Below, piece by piece: positions 43,375-52,307 of a stretch of 64,000 bases of DNA (position 1 is the stretch's first letter; every line of letters starts with the position of its first letter). A model generated the notes under the pieces. It was not told the origin of the DNA. It was given only the letters and a program-made list of their open reading frames with translations, and did not search any database. The stretch lies in the NCBI RefSeq assembly GCF_900107975.1, contig NZ_FNVF01000001.1, positions 997,237 through 1,061,236 of the forward strand, read 5' to 3'. A program made the translations under genes and the position numbers. This DNA is from Paenibacillus sp. UNC499MF (GTDB taxonomy: Bacteria; Bacillota; Bacilli; Paenibacillales; NBRC-103111).

Positions 43375-45615
43375 TTAAAAGTTAGGCGCTAACCGGATCA
43401 GTTTATCGGGAGTCCCGTCTCCGTTCTTGTCCCCGTTGTTGCTGGTTACGAAATAAAGCGAGCCGTCGGGAGCCTCGACAATGTCGCGGATACGTCCGTA
43501 TTTATTGCCGTACAAATAATTGAGACTGCCGCTGTCGATGACGGGCTTGCCGTTCTGTTCCTTAACGGTCATGCGGATAATCTGTTTGCCCTTCAAATTG
43601 GTGACAAGCAGATTCCCCGCCCACGGCCCTTTGGTCACAAATGTGATGCCGGAAGGCGCCCATGTGGTTCCGCTGGCGTAAAGAAGAGGAGGCGTGATGC
43701 CCGGCTGATTCTGATTTCCGCCTTCATACTGAGGCCAGCCGTAATGGGCTCCCGGCTGAATGAAGTTGATCTCGTCTTTGGACGATTCTCCATGCTCGGA
43801 CTCGAAAAGCCGGTTCGTTCCGGGCTGCCACGCCAATCCCTGCGGATTGCGGTGTCCCCGGCTGTAAATCGGGGAAGAAGCGCCGAACGGATTGTCGGCC
43901 GGGATCGTGCCGTCCAGATTCAGGCGGAATATTTTTCCTCCGAGGTAGGTCAGAGTGTCGTCCTTGTTCCCGTAGTTGCCGTTACTGAAATAAAGCTTTT
44001 TGTCCGGGCCGATTTTGAGGCGGCCGCCGTTATGATACACCGCTCCGGGAAGGTTCGTCATCAGGACTTTGTCGATTTTGGCGGTATTGTTGCTTTCGAT
44101 GAGACGGACCACCCGGTTGGCTACCTTGTTGTCGGAAGTCTTGTAGGAATGGTAAATATACATATAATGGTTCTTGTCGAAGTCCGGGTCGAGCGCCAGT
44201 CCCAGCAGACCTCCTTCGCTCTTGGGCATATAGTAGAAAGGTGATCCCAGCGTAATGACCGGTGTGGATTTCAACTGGCCGTTCACCACGACGCGTACTC
44301 TTCCGCTGTTGCGTTCGGTGAAGAAAATCCGGCCGTCCGGCGCGAAATCGACCGCCCACGGCGTTTCCAGATTGGAAGCGACGACCTCGGGCGTGTACGG
44401 TTCCGAAGAGGCCGGATTCGTTTTAACCGACAGCGCTTTACTGGCGGGGGAGACGTTCCCGGCCAGATCGCGGGCTTTCACCGTAAAGCTGTAGGAGGTA
44501 TTGGCGGTAAGCCCCGTCACGTTGTAAGAGGTCTTGTCGGTGCTGCCGGCCAATTTGCCGTTCGTGTAAACATCATAGGCGTACACGCCTACGTTATCCG
44601 TTGCCGCTGTCCAGGTTAACTGGACGGATGTGGACGTTTTGCCCGAACTCGCAAGTCCGGCGGGAGCGGCCGGGCTCTCCGTATCGGAGCCGCTCGTTGT
44701 CTTCACCGTCAGGGGAGCGCTGGCCGCGGAGCTGTTTCCGGCGGCATCTCTGGCTTTAACCGTAAACCGGTAGGTGGTGGCGGGCGTCAAACCCGTGAAT
44801 GTATAAGAAGTGCCGGTAACGTTACTTTGGGTTAGAACATCATCCTTGTACAAATCGTAGCCGGTAACTCCGACATCGTCGAGCGATGGAGTCCAGACGA
44901 TTTCCGCGGACGTATCGGTCACGGATTTGGCCTGAACGTTCGTCGGTTCGGTCGGCGGAAATACATCTCCGGAAGCGTTCACCGTCACATTGGTAAAGGT
45001 CGCCGTGCTCAGCTTGGAGGTGCTGTGGCTGGTGACGGCAAGACCGACAAACACGGAGGCGTTCATCTTTAAAGTCAGCGTCCCCAGATCGCCCCAGTTC
45101 AGCCCGTTGTTGGACACGTACCCCCGGATGACGCTGCCTTTGCGCTCCAGCTTAACCCAGGCCGGACTGGTCGAAGCGATTTTCTCGCTTTGGGAGGTGC
45201 CGCCGTTTTCCGTCCGGTACTGGAACGTGAATCCGTTGGAAGGCGTCAGCAGCAAATCGGCATGTTTGGCGTCCGGCTTCAGCGTTTCGCGGATCGTAAT
45301 GCCCGCCTTGGCAAAGTCGTGGGTGTTCGTCTGCGAGGAAACGAGAGCTACAATCGAGCCGTCTCCCGTCCAGGGCTGATAGACGAAATTGAACTGATCC
45401 GATTTGCCCCAAATGTCCGTGCCCGAGCCGCTGACTTCAAAACGGCCCGCATCAGGATCATAGGAGGCGGTTCCCGGCAAAGCGGGCGAGCCGATGTTTT
45501 GCTGCTTCCAGGGAGCCGGCACACTTTCCGCCTTGGCCGATCCCGGCCCGGGTATCAAAATGAGCAGAAGACAAAAGCAGAGACTTAAAGCAACCTGTTT
45601 GCAATGCGTAATCAT
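43375..45615 (-). CDS. Secreted PQQ-dependent-type sugar dehydrogenase (GSDH beta-propeller) with two FN3 domains
   Basis: 746 residues. Signal peptide (to about 'GSAKAES'), an N-terminal concanavalin-like domain of the DUF1349 type (about 35-210), two fibronectin III domains (about 220-305 and 315-400, 'PTNVQAKSVTDTSAEIVWTP', 'PAGLASSGKTSTSVQLTWTA'), then a glucose/sorbosone dehydrogenase six-bladed propeller (about 405-746, 'LETPWAVDFAPDGRIFFTER', 'NGGRLKIGPDKKLYFSNGNY', 'SRGHRNPQGLAWQPG'). The propeller His and Arg match soluble PQQ aldose dehydrogenases; cofactor use is not proved. ATG at 45615 lies 9 nt after AAGGA. A catabolite-responsive-like element is upstream. Confidence 0.88.
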   Translation of the reverse strand: MITHCKQVALSLCFCLLLILIPGPGSAKAESVPAPWKQQNIGSPALPGTASYDPDAGRFEVSGSGTDIWGKSDQFNFVYQPWTGDGSIVALVSSQTNTHDFAKAGITIRETLKPDAKHADLLLTPSNGFTFQYRTENGGTSQSEKIASTSPAWVKLERKGSVIRGYVSNNGLNWGDLGTLTLKMNASVFVGLAVTSHSTSKLSTATFTNVTVNASGDVFPPTEPTNVQAKSVTDTSAEIVWTPSLDDVGVTGYDLYKDDVLTQSNVTGTSYTFTGLTPATTYRFTVKARDAAGNSSAASAPLTVKTTSGSDTESPAAPAGLASSGKTSTSVQLTWTAATDNVGVYAYDVYTNGKLAGSTDKTSYNVTGLTANTSYSFTVKARDLAGNVSPASKALSVKTNPASSEPYTPEVVASNLETPWAVDFAPDGRIFFTERNSGRVRVVVNGQLKSTPVITLGSPFYYMPKSEGGLLGLALDPDFDKNHYMYIYHSYKTSDNKVANRVVRLIESNNTAKIDKVLMTNLPGAVYHNGGRLKIGPDKKLYFSNGNYGNKDDTLTYLGGKIFRLNLDGTIPADNPFGASSPIYSRGHRNPQGLAWQPGTNRLFESEHGESSKDEINFIQPGAHYGWPQYEGGNQNQPGITPPLLYASGTTWAPSGITFVTKGPWAGNLLVTNLKGKQIIRMTVKEQNGKPVIDSGSLNYLYGNKYGRIRDIVEAPDGSLYFVTSNNGDKNGDGTPDKLIRLAPNF

Positions 45616-45756
45616 TCCCACACGTCCTTTTTATGGTTTGGAATGGCACTAAGGGTTTGCTTAAAGACGAATCCGATCCTCCTTTCGAAAGTTAAAGCGC
45701 TTATACTTTCGTAAATCATTTTACCATATATCCCAGTAAAAGGTATATAGAACAAA

Positions 45757-45770
45757 TGTAAACGCTTATC
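45757..45770. promoter_or_regulatory. Candidate cre (CcpA) site
   Basis: TGTAAACGCTTATC matches 12 of 14 positions of the cre consensus TGWAARCGYTWWCW. It lies in the divergent region between the sugar dehydrogenase and the acetyltransferase; a weaker TTAAAGCGCTTA occurs at about 45690. Confidence 0.5.
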
Positions 45771-45774
45771 CTTT

Positions 45775-45802
45775 TTGCGGCGCAGAGCAGGCGTGTTACA
45801 AT
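45775..45802 (+). promoter_or_regulatory. Sigma-A promoter of the acetyltransferase gene
   Basis: TTGCGG and TACAAT with 16-bp spacing, 41 bp before the ATG at 45844. The cre-like site sits directly before the -35 box. Confidence 0.55.
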
Positions 45803-45843
45803 AAAGATTGTGTAAATCCGAGCTAAAAAGGAGTTTAGACACG

Positions 45844-46446
45844 ATGACGGACCCGCAGTCTATGACCGAGAAACAAAAAATGATAGCCGGCAAGCCTTAC
45901 AAAGCGTTTGGAGAAGAGCTTCTGAACGAACGGCAGCATGCCAAGGAAGTGTTGTTCGACTATAACGCCCTGCGTCCCGGCGAAGTCGAAAAAAGGAACG
46001 AACTGCTCCGGCCGCTGCTCGGCCGTGCGGGCCGGAACTTTTTTGTGGAACCTCCGTTCCGCTGCGATTACGGGTACAATATTTCGCTGGGAGAAAATTT
46101 TTATTCCAATTACAATTTAACGGTTTTGGACTGCAATCAGGTAACGATTGGCGACAATGTGCTCATCGGTCCCAATGTGAGTATCTTTACGGCCGGCCAT
46201 GCCATACATCCCGAACCTAGAAAGGATGGAGTGGAGTACGCGCTCCCGGTTTCCATCGGCAGCAACGTCTGGATTGGAGGTGGCGCCATTCTCAATCCCG
46301 GCGTGTCGGTCGGCGACAACACGATTATCGGCTCGGGGAGCGTGGTTACGAAGGATATCCCGGCGAATGTCATTGCCGCGGGCAATCCGTGCCGCGTCCT
46401 TCGTCCCATTACGGAGGACGACAGGAACCAGTTCCGGGACGCTTAA
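45844..46446 (+). CDS. maa: Maltose/galactoside O-acetyltransferase (hexapeptide-repeat family)
   Basis: 200 residues. The N-terminal Mac domain has 'KMIAGKPYKAFGEELLNERQ', followed by left-handed beta-helix hexapeptide repeats ('GDNVLIGPNVSIFTAGHAIH', 'SIGSNVWIGGGAILNPGVSV') and the active-site His in 'TAGHAIHPE'. It transfers acetyl from acetyl-CoA to sugars such as maltose and glucose. ATG at 45844 follows AAAGGAG by 10 nt; a longer frame from 45808 has no ribosome site. Confidence 0.9.
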   Translation: MTDPQSMTEKQKMIAGKPYKAFGEELLNERQHAKEVLFDYNALRPGEVEKRNELLRPLLGRAGRNFFVEPPFRCDYGYNISLGENFYSNYNLTVLDCNQVTIGDNVLIGPNVSIFTAGHAIHPEPRKDGVEYALPVSIGSNVWIGGGAILNPGVSVGDNTIIGSGSVVTKDIPANVIAAGNPCRVLRPITEDDRNQFRDA

Positions 46447-46463
46447 ATGCCGGAATACCTTTA

Positions 46464-46496
46464 AAGACCGCTTCTTCCGGAGCGGTCTTATTTTTT
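46464..46496 (+). terminator. Intrinsic terminator 1 after maa
   Basis: AAGACCGCT pairs with AGCGGTCTT, then ATTTTTT. Confidence 0.88.
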
Positions 46497-46525
46497 GGCG
46501 GCCCGCATGTGGCGTGCTTTTCCCG

Positions 46526-46553
46526 GATGCCCGATTTTGGGCATCTTTTTTTT
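46526..46553 (+). terminator. Intrinsic terminator 2 after maa
   Basis: GATGCCC pairs with GGGCATC around GATTTT, then T8. A second barrier before the metallophore operon promoter. Confidence 0.8.
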
Positions 46554-46566
46554 GCAAACGAATGTA

Positions 46567-46595
46567 TTGACGCTGTCCCGCAATGTGAGTATTAT
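46567..46595 (+). promoter_or_regulatory. Sigma-A promoter of the cnt operon
   Basis: TTGACG (46567-46572) and TATTAT (46590-46595) are exactly 17 bp apart, 87 bp before cntK. The Zur-like box begins at the next base. Confidence 0.8.
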
Positions 46596-46616
46596 AAATA
46601 GTAATCGTTACGATTA
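46596..46616. promoter_or_regulatory. Zur-like box of the cnt operon
   Basis: AAATAGTAATCGTTACGATT plus A resembles the Bacillus Zur consensus AAATCGTAATNATTACGATT, with two mismatches in the inverted-repeat core. It directly follows the -10 box, so a bound repressor would block transcription start. It predicts induction by zinc shortage, as known for cnt operons of Staphylococcus and Pseudomonas. Confidence 0.7.
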
Positions 46617-46682
46617 CGATTAAACACCGGCCGGTGATGTAAACTTCTTTTCGTAAAAATTTGTCCAGAGGGTAGCTGCGCG

Positions 46683-47516
46683 ATGAAACGTGAAATTGAC
46701 TTTGTGAAATGCAATCCGACCCAGAACATGACCATCCTTGTGAAAACGAGTCATCCTGCCCGGGAGCATAAGCATATTGCCGCAAAAATGATGTCCTATG
46801 ATCATGTATACGCCGAACAAGTAGGGTTTATCGAACGACCGGGCAAAAGCGGAGCCGAGGCCCGTTTACAAATGGCGGGCGGTGAATTTTGCGGCAATGC
46901 TTGCATGGCCCTAGCCGCTTTCGCTGCATCCGAGAAAGAAATGAGTTCCGGTGATTTCACGGAAATCGTCCTGGAAGCTTCCGGTACGGAACAAGTAGTG
47001 GCATGCCAAGTCGAAAAAGTGGGGGAACAGTACCGGTGCCGGCTGACAATGCCCGTCCCCCTGAGAGTAGACCGAAAAACGATTACGTTTGAAGGCGATG
47101 ATTTGAACCTCGTCGTGGTGAAGTACCCTGATTTTTTACATATTGTGATTGAAACCGATCTCTTCGATGTGACGGTGAGAAATAAGGCACAGTCATTAGC
47201 TAGGCTGCTTGGAATCACTATGGAAGCTGACGCAATCGGCATTCTGCTTTTTAACCCCGATACGGCTGAACTGGCTCCGCTCATTTACGTTCCTTCCATA
47301 GAAAGCATGATTTGGGAAAGAGGGTGCGGTTCCGGCACGGCCTCAATCGGCGCTTTTCTGTCCTGGAGATGCCGAGGGGCCGTCTCTGCGCAAATCAAGC
47401 AGCCCGGGGGCGCCATGAACGTTACGGCCGAGTGGGCCGGAGATGAGATAACGAGCCTTCTCATTCAAGGTTCCGTTGAAATCGTGGCACAAGGCAAAGC
47501 TTTTATTGACGGTTAA
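46683..47516 (+). CDS. cntK: Histidine racemase CntK (DapF-like), first step of opine metallophore synthesis
   Basis: 277-residue cofactor-independent racemase of the diaminopimelate epimerase fold, converting L-His to D-His. The two catalytic cysteines are present: Cys70 in 'MAGGEFCGNACMALAAF' and Cys215 in 'WERGCGSGTASIG', matching Cys72 and Cys216 of S. aureus CntK. Sequence differs strongly from true DapF, and the neighbours are nicotianamine-synthase-like and opine-dehydrogenase genes, so the assignment is secure. ATG at 46683 follows GAGGGTAG. First gene of a nine-gene operon; its presence decides that D-His, not L-His, enters the product. Confidence 0.92.
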   Translation: MKREIDFVKCNPTQNMTILVKTSHPAREHKHIAAKMMSYDHVYAEQVGFIERPGKSGAEARLQMAGGEFCGNACMALAAFAASEKEMSSGDFTEIVLEASGTEQVVACQVEKVGEQYRCRLTMPVPLRVDRKTITFEGDDLNLVVVKYPDFLHIVIETDLFDVTVRNKAQSLARLLGITMEADAIGILLFNPDTAELAPLIYVPSIESMIWERGCGSGTASIGAFLSWRCRGAVSAQIKQPGGAMNVTAEWAGDEITSLLIQGSVEIVAQGKAFIDG

Positions 47517-47545
47517 TTATTTAATCCCGACTGGAGTGAAAATGT

Positions 47546-48355
47546 GTGAACGGGTCTGAATCTTTTCTGCGAACGTTAACCGGTTTTCAACAAAAATTTA
47601 CGGATATAGCCGGTCGTTATGACGGCACTTTACATCTTAGCTCGGAATTAGAAGCGGTCATCGATCATTATTCGGCTTTGATAACAAACGAGGGAAATAA
47701 AGAAGTGTGGGAACAGATAGATTGGCAAGCCCCGGGCCCCGCTTCCTCGCTAGCGGCGGATCTAAGGAAGAGTTCGGCGCATTGTGTGGCGATTATGGAA
47801 AAATACCGTGCATGGAAGCTGCTGAATGGAGAGGCCGACAGGACGGATTATTTCCGGAATATAAATTCCTGCATCGAAAAAGAATTCGGAAGCTTTCAAG
47901 TGGCAGCGGATTCGAAAGTGCTGCTGGTGGGCTCGGGTTCATTCCCCATGACGCCTTTGTACATAGCAGAGCAAACGGGTGCGGAAGTGGTCGGTATTGA
48001 TATTGACGAAGAGGCGGTAGAGCTTGGAAGAGGGGTTATAGAGAAATTAGGAAGCGGATTGAACATCAGGCTGGAGAACGTATCCGCAGAACAACTGGAG
48101 GACATTCAAGAGATGACTCACATCATATTCAGCTCAACGGTTGTCGATAAATATGACCTGCTGGACCAGTTGGAGCTGTTAACCGCCGATCATGTGATTG
48201 TGGCCATGAGATACGGCGACGGATTGAAATCTTTGTTCAATTACCCGCTGCGGGAGACGGACGGGCGCAAATGGAGCCTGGTTGAAACCGTTCGGCGTAC
48301 GGGACATGTGTTCGATGTCGCATTGTATCAAAAAGCAAAGACTTCAAGGCGGTAA
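47546..48355 (+). CDS. cntL: Nicotianamine-synthase-like enzyme CntL (D-His aminobutyrate transferase)
   Basis: 269 residues (S. aureus CntL 271). Transfers an aminobutyrate group from S-adenosylmethionine to D-His. The SAM-binding Rossmann core is 'VLLVGSGSFPMTPLYIAEQT' (about 127-146), followed by the acidic 'EVVGIDIDEEAVELG' strand end; 'ITNEGNKEVWEQIDW' is the conserved N-terminal helical part. GTG at 47546 lies 9 nt after GGAG; an overlapping ATG at 47542 is in another frame. Gap of 29 bp from cntK. Confidence 0.93.
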   Translation: MNGSESFLRTLTGFQQKFTDIAGRYDGTLHLSSELEAVIDHYSALITNEGNKEVWEQIDWQAPGPASSLAADLRKSSAHCVAIMEKYRAWKLLNGEADRTDYFRNINSCIEKEFGSFQVAADSKVLLVGSGSFPMTPLYIAEQTGAEVVGIDIDEEAVELGRGVIEKLGSGLNIRLENVSAEQLEDIQEMTHIIFSSTVVDKYDLLDQLELLTADHVIVAMRYGDGLKSLFNYPLRETDGRKWSLVETVRRTGHVFDVALYQKAKTSRR

Positions 48356-48370
48356 AGGAGAAGAGGCTGT

Positions 48371-49687
48371 ATGAGTCATGTTCAACGCGTTCTGCTGGCG
48401 GGAACGGGGCCCGCTTCCATTCAATTGGCCGTCCTGCTAAAAACATACGGAAACTGCCGCATAGGAATCGCCTGGCGGGAGTCCGCGCGTTCCCGGCAAT
48501 TTTTTGCCGGACTGAAACAAAACGGCCGGCGCATCCGCGCGGACATTCAAAATGAGAGTCACCGGCGTCTGCAAGGCGAATGCCTCGTCGATGAAGTTTT
48601 TGAGGGATATGAAACGGTTGCGGGTCACTGGGATACCGTTATCCTGTCCGTTACTACGGACGCTTACATCAAGGTGCTCAAACAAATGGATGAAAGGCTG
48701 TTGCGGCAAGTAAGATGCGTCGTGCTGGTTTCTCCTACATTCGGATCGGGAAGCTTGGTGCGGCAATACATGGACGAGCTTCGTTCGGATGCGGAAATTA
48801 TAAGCTTTTCCACTTATCTCGGCGATACCCGCTGGAAGCACGATGAGCCCTCCGGTCATGTCCTGACGACAGGAATCAAGAACAAAGTATTCATCGGCTC
48901 GACCAAGACTTCCTCCGAAAATGTCAGATGGCTTTATAAGCTGCTTGAGCAATCGGGTATTCACCTGGAAGTCCTGAGTTCTCCGTTCGAAGCGGAAACG
49001 AGAAATATTTCCTTATACGTCCATCCGCCTTTATTTATGAATGACTTTTCGTTAAATGTCATATTCGGAGAAGCTGTTCCCGCGAAATTCGTCTATAAAA
49101 TGTTTCCCGAAGGCCCCATCACCCCTGCTTTAATTCGCGACATGCTGGCCCAGTGGAAAGAAATTTCGGCCCTTATGGAAAAGTTGAACGTGAAGAGCCT
49201 GAATTTGCTGAAGTTCATGACAGAGGACAATTATCCCGTGTGGCCGGAAAGCTTATCCCGCCTGGATAAGGAAAACTTTATTCATTTGGATGCGATTCAT
49301 CAAGAGTACCTGCTGTACATCCGGTATACGTCGCTGTTAATCGATCCTTTTTCCGAGCCGGACCCGCAGGGAAAATACTTCGATTTCTCGGCAGTTCCCT
49401 ACCGGCGGATTTTCGTTAACCGGGAAGGGGATTGGGACATCCCGCGAATGCCGAAGGAAGATTACTACCGGATCAAAATCATACAAGGCATTGCGAAATA
49501 TATGGATTGTAGCTGTCCGACCATCGACAAATTCATTACAGCCTACGAGGCGAAAATGAAGGAAACGGCGGAGGGGATGCTAAAGGGCGAGTTGCTGTCG
49601 GATGCATTCGCCGTGCAAAGCTTTGAAGAAGACCTGAACATGATTTGCAGTGAAATAGGAACAAGGCTGAGTTCCGGGAACGAATAG
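48371..49687 (+). CDS. cntM: Opine metallophore dehydrogenase CntM, predicted staphylopine type
   Basis: 438 residues. NADPH-dependent reductive condensation of the CntL product with an alpha-keto acid. N-terminal Rossmann motif 'LLAGTGPASIQLAVLL' (8-23); 'LYVHPPLFMNDFSL' and 'YKMFPEGPITPALIRDM' are hallmark segments. Aligned to S. aureus CntM, Arg36 ('IGIAWRESA') matches Arg33, reported to favour NADPH, and Asp152 ('STYLGDTRW') matches Asp150, reported to select pyruvate. Paenibacillus mucilaginosus and Pseudomonas enzymes that accept 2-oxoglutarate have Ala there. Predicted product: staphylopine. ATG at 48371 follows AAAGGAGAAG. Confidence 0.93.
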   Translation: MSHVQRVLLAGTGPASIQLAVLLKTYGNCRIGIAWRESARSRQFFAGLKQNGRRIRADIQNESHRRLQGECLVDEVFEGYETVAGHWDTVILSVTTDAYIKVLKQMDERLLRQVRCVVLVSPTFGSGSLVRQYMDELRSDAEIISFSTYLGDTRWKHDEPSGHVLTTGIKNKVFIGSTKTSSENVRWLYKLLEQSGIHLEVLSSPFEAETRNISLYVHPPLFMNDFSLNVIFGEAVPAKFVYKMFPEGPITPALIRDMLAQWKEISALMEKLNVKSLNLLKFMTEDNYPVWPESLSRLDKENFIHLDAIHQEYLLYIRYTSLLIDPFSEPDPQGKYFDFSAVPYRRIFVNREGDWDIPRMPKEDYYRIKIIQGIAKYMDCSCPTIDKFITAYEAKMKETAEGMLKGELLSDAFAVQSFEEDLNMICSEIGTRLSSGNE

Positions 49688-49712
49688 AGCGCTGCATACT
49701 GGAGGAAAAGTT

Positions 49713-51320
49713 ATGACTGGACTAAAAAACATTGTATTAGCTGCGTTACTCGGTGGCGCTGCCCTCCTGGCAGGCTGTGCCGGCGGAAATGGCGCGAAGA
49801 CGGAGGCTATGGAACGAAGCAAAGAACTCGTATACGCCACATCGAAGGATATTAACGATATGAATCCCCATTTATATGCAGGCTCGATGCCGGCGCAGGG
49901 CATGGTGTACGAATCGCTGGTTGAAAATACGGAAGATGGAATAGAGCCGCTGCTGGCCGAGTCTTGGGAAACTTCAAAGGACGGGAAAACCTACACCTTT
50001 CACCTGAGAAAAAACGTGACCTTTCACGACGGGGAGCCGTTTAATGCGGAAGCCGTAAAGAAAAACATCGAGGCCGTTCAGAGAAATGCCGGCAAACATT
50101 CCTGGATCAAATTATCGGCCAAAATCGTGAGCTGTACGGTACTGGATGAATATACGGTTGAATTGGCTTTGTCGGAGCCCTATTACCCGGCTTTACTGGA
50201 ATTGTCGATGACAAGACCGTATGTGTTCATTTCGCCCAAAAGTTTTATAAACGGGGAAACTAAGGATGGCGTGAGCGGGTACAGCGGCACGGGACCTTAT
50301 AAGCTCACGGACCATAAAACCGACCGGTACGCCGTTTTTGAAGCAAATGACAGCTATTGGGGCGGCGCTCCGAAAGTGAAGAAAGTTACGGCGAAAGTTC
50401 TTCCGGCAGGGGAAATGACCTTTTTGGCGCTGCAAAAAGGAGAAGTTAATTTTATTTTCACGGACGACCGGGGTGCAGACAGTATTGATGTGGAAGCGAT
50501 GAATAAGTTAGTTCAATCCGGTAAATTCCAGATGATCAGAAGTAAAGCGATGAATACGAAAATGATTATTGCCAACAGCGGCAAATCAGGTCATCCCGTT
50601 CATGAAACGGCTGTACGTGAAGCGATCGGGTATTCCATTGACCGGGAAACCATTAGCAAACAGATCTTTAACGGGCTGGAGACGCCGGCCGGCACGCTCT
50701 TCTCATCCAATGTCCCTTATGCCGACGTCGACTTGAAGAAGCGGGGCTATGATTTGGAAACGGCGAAAACGCTGCTGGACGAAGCGGGCTGGAGACTGGA
50801 AAACGGCAGCGAAGTCAGAACGAAAGCCGGAAAACGGTTAGCCATGAAGCTGTACTACGACGTCAATTCTTCTTCGCAAAAAACGCAAGCCGAGTTCATT
50901 CAGAGCGCATTGAAGAAGATCGGTTTGGGGCTGGAGCTTATCGGCGAAGAATCCTCTTCCATTGCGAAAAGAAGATCGTCGGGAGATTATGACTTGATGT
51001 TCAATCAAACATGGGGGCTGGCCTATGATCCGCAAAGTACAATTGCCGCCTTCACTTCGGAAGCCTCTTACAAACATACCACAAGCGGCATAACGAAAGC
51101 GGCCGAGCTGTATAAGAAAATAGATGAAGTGATGGCGTCAACTGACGAGAAGACGCGGAAATCGTTGTATGCGGATATTTTGAAAACGGTCCATGAGGAA
51201 AGTGTCTTTATCCCCATCACGAATGGCAGCGTCACCGTCCTGGCTCCCGACAATTTGAAAGGAATCTCGTTTAAGCAGACGCAATTCGAGCTGCCGTTTG
51301 AGCGGATGTACTTTGAGTAG
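49713..51320 (+). CDS. cntA: Metal-opine ABC transporter substrate-binding lipoprotein CntA
   Basis: 535 residues (S. aureus CntA about 532). Lipobox with Cys22 in 'GAALLAGCAGG', then a family 5 (oligopeptide/nickel) solute-binding fold: 'MVYESLVENTEDGIEPLLAE', 'SGYSGTGPYKLTDHKTDRYA', 'YGDVDLKK'-like region and 'SSGDYDLMFNQTWGLAYDPQ'. Captures the metal-loaded opine outside the cell. ATG at 49713 follows GGAGGAAAAG. A stem-loop separates it from cntB, which often allows higher expression of the binding protein. Confidence 0.92.
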   Translation: MTGLKNIVLAALLGGAALLAGCAGGNGAKTEAMERSKELVYATSKDINDMNPHLYAGSMPAQGMVYESLVENTEDGIEPLLAESWETSKDGKTYTFHLRKNVTFHDGEPFNAEAVKKNIEAVQRNAGKHSWIKLSAKIVSCTVLDEYTVELALSEPYYPALLELSMTRPYVFISPKSFINGETKDGVSGYSGTGPYKLTDHKTDRYAVFEANDSYWGGAPKVKKVTAKVLPAGEMTFLALQKGEVNFIFTDDRGADSIDVEAMNKLVQSGKFQMIRSKAMNTKMIIANSGKSGHPVHETAVREAIGYSIDRETISKQIFNGLETPAGTLFSSNVPYADVDLKKRGYDLETAKTLLDEAGWRLENGSEVRTKAGKRLAMKLYYDVNSSSQKTQAEFIQSALKKIGLGLELIGEESSSIAKRRSSGDYDLMFNQTWGLAYDPQSTIAAFTSEASYKHTTSGITKAAELYKKIDEVMASTDEKTRKSLYADILKTVHEESVFIPITNGSVTVLAPDNLKGISFKQTQFELPFERMYFE

Positions 51321-51329
51321 TGAAATGAA

Positions 51330-51360
51330 TGCACAGGAATCCTCCTTGGTACCCTGTGCA
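51330..51360 (+). promoter_or_regulatory. Intercistronic stem-loop between cntA and cntB
   Basis: TGCACAGG (51330-51337) pairs with CCTGTGCA (51353-51360). The loop contains CCTCCTT, complementary to the AAGGAG ribosome site of cntB directly downstream. No T-run follows, so it is not a terminator. It may protect the cntA transcript end or lower cntB translation. Confidence 0.6.
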
Positions 51361-51374
51361 AAAAGGAGACGGCT

Positions 51375-52307
51375 ATGGGCGGTTATATCCTCAAACGATC
51401 TTTAGTATCGCTTCCTTTGCTGGTGACGGTGTCCTTTTTGACGTTTGTCCTGAACAATCTCTCTCCGTTGGACCCGGCCGAAGTGATTTTGCACGCGCAA
51501 GGCGTACCGAATATTACCGAAGAATTGATAGCCGAAACGAAGAGAGCGCTCGGGATGGACCGGCCTTTTCTCATTCGTTATTTGAATTGGTTCGTTTCCT
51601 GCTTGCAGCTCGATTTCGGCCATTCGTACGTCACGGGAAAACCGGTATGGTCACTGTTGGGACCGGCCTTGCTGAATACATTCAAGCTCACAAGCGTTTC
51701 CATGGCGGCCATTATCGTCTTATCGGTAGCCCTGGGCGTGATTTGCGCGTGGAGAGAAGGGAAACCGACGGATAAATCGATTAGAGGCGTCTTGTTTTTT
51801 CTGACGGCTATGCCGTCCTACTGGCTTGGGGCGCTGATGGTGTGGTATTTCTCTGTCCATTTGGACCTGCTCCCGACAAGCGGAATGGATTCCTACACCA
51901 GCTATCTTTTACCCGCTGCCGTGATCGCAATCAGTTATACAGGGGTTTATTTTCGGATTGTCCGAAGTTCCATGATCAGCAATATGAATGAAGATTATGT
52001 GCTGTACGGCAGGGCAAGCGGGCTATCGGAGTGGAACATAACGATCCATCTTCTGAGAAATTCGCTTCAGGTCGCCGTTTCCGTGTTTTGCATGGCCGTC
52101 CCCATTCTGCTCGGAAGCACTGTCGTTGTGGAAAACCTCTTTGCCTGGCCCGGGCTGGGTACGCTGAGTATCACATCGATCCGCAGCAGGGATTTCCCGG
52201 TCATTCAAGCCTATGTCCTTGTCCTGGCAGCGGCCTTCGTTGTGTTCAATACCTTATCGGACATCATCCAGGCGGTCATGAATCCCAAACTGAGGAAGGG
52301 GATTTAA
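51375..52307 (+). CDS. cntB: Metal-opine ABC transporter permease CntB
   Basis: 310 residues, six membrane helices, DppB/NikB-like. Family start 'LVTVSFLTFVLNNLSPLDPA' and the ATPase-contact loop 'YGRASGLSEWNITIHLLRNS'. Forms the inner-membrane channel with CntC. ATG at 51375 follows AAAAGGAGAC by 5 nt. Ends directly before cntC with no spacing. Confidence 0.92.
   Translation: MGGYILKRSLVSLPLLVTVSFLTFVLNNLSPLDPAEVILHAQGVPNITEELIAETKRALGMDRPFLIRYLNWFVSCLQLDFGHSYVTGKPVWSLLGPALLNTFKLTSVSMAAIIVLSVALGVICAWREGKPTDKSIRGVLFFLTAMPSYWLGALMVWYFSVHLDLLPTSGMDSYTSYLLPAAVIAISYTGVYFRIVRSSMISNMNEDYVLYGRASGLSEWNITIHLLRNSLQVAVSVFCMAVPILLGSTVVVENLFAWPGLGTLSITSIRSRDFPVIQAYVLVLAAAFVVFNTLSDIIQAVMNPKLRKGI

Noticed and set aside
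46683-47516. Diaminopimelate epimerase DapF
   Set aside because: The fold and two cysteines fit, but overall sequence is divergent and the genes around it form a cnt operon, so histidine racemase is the better call.
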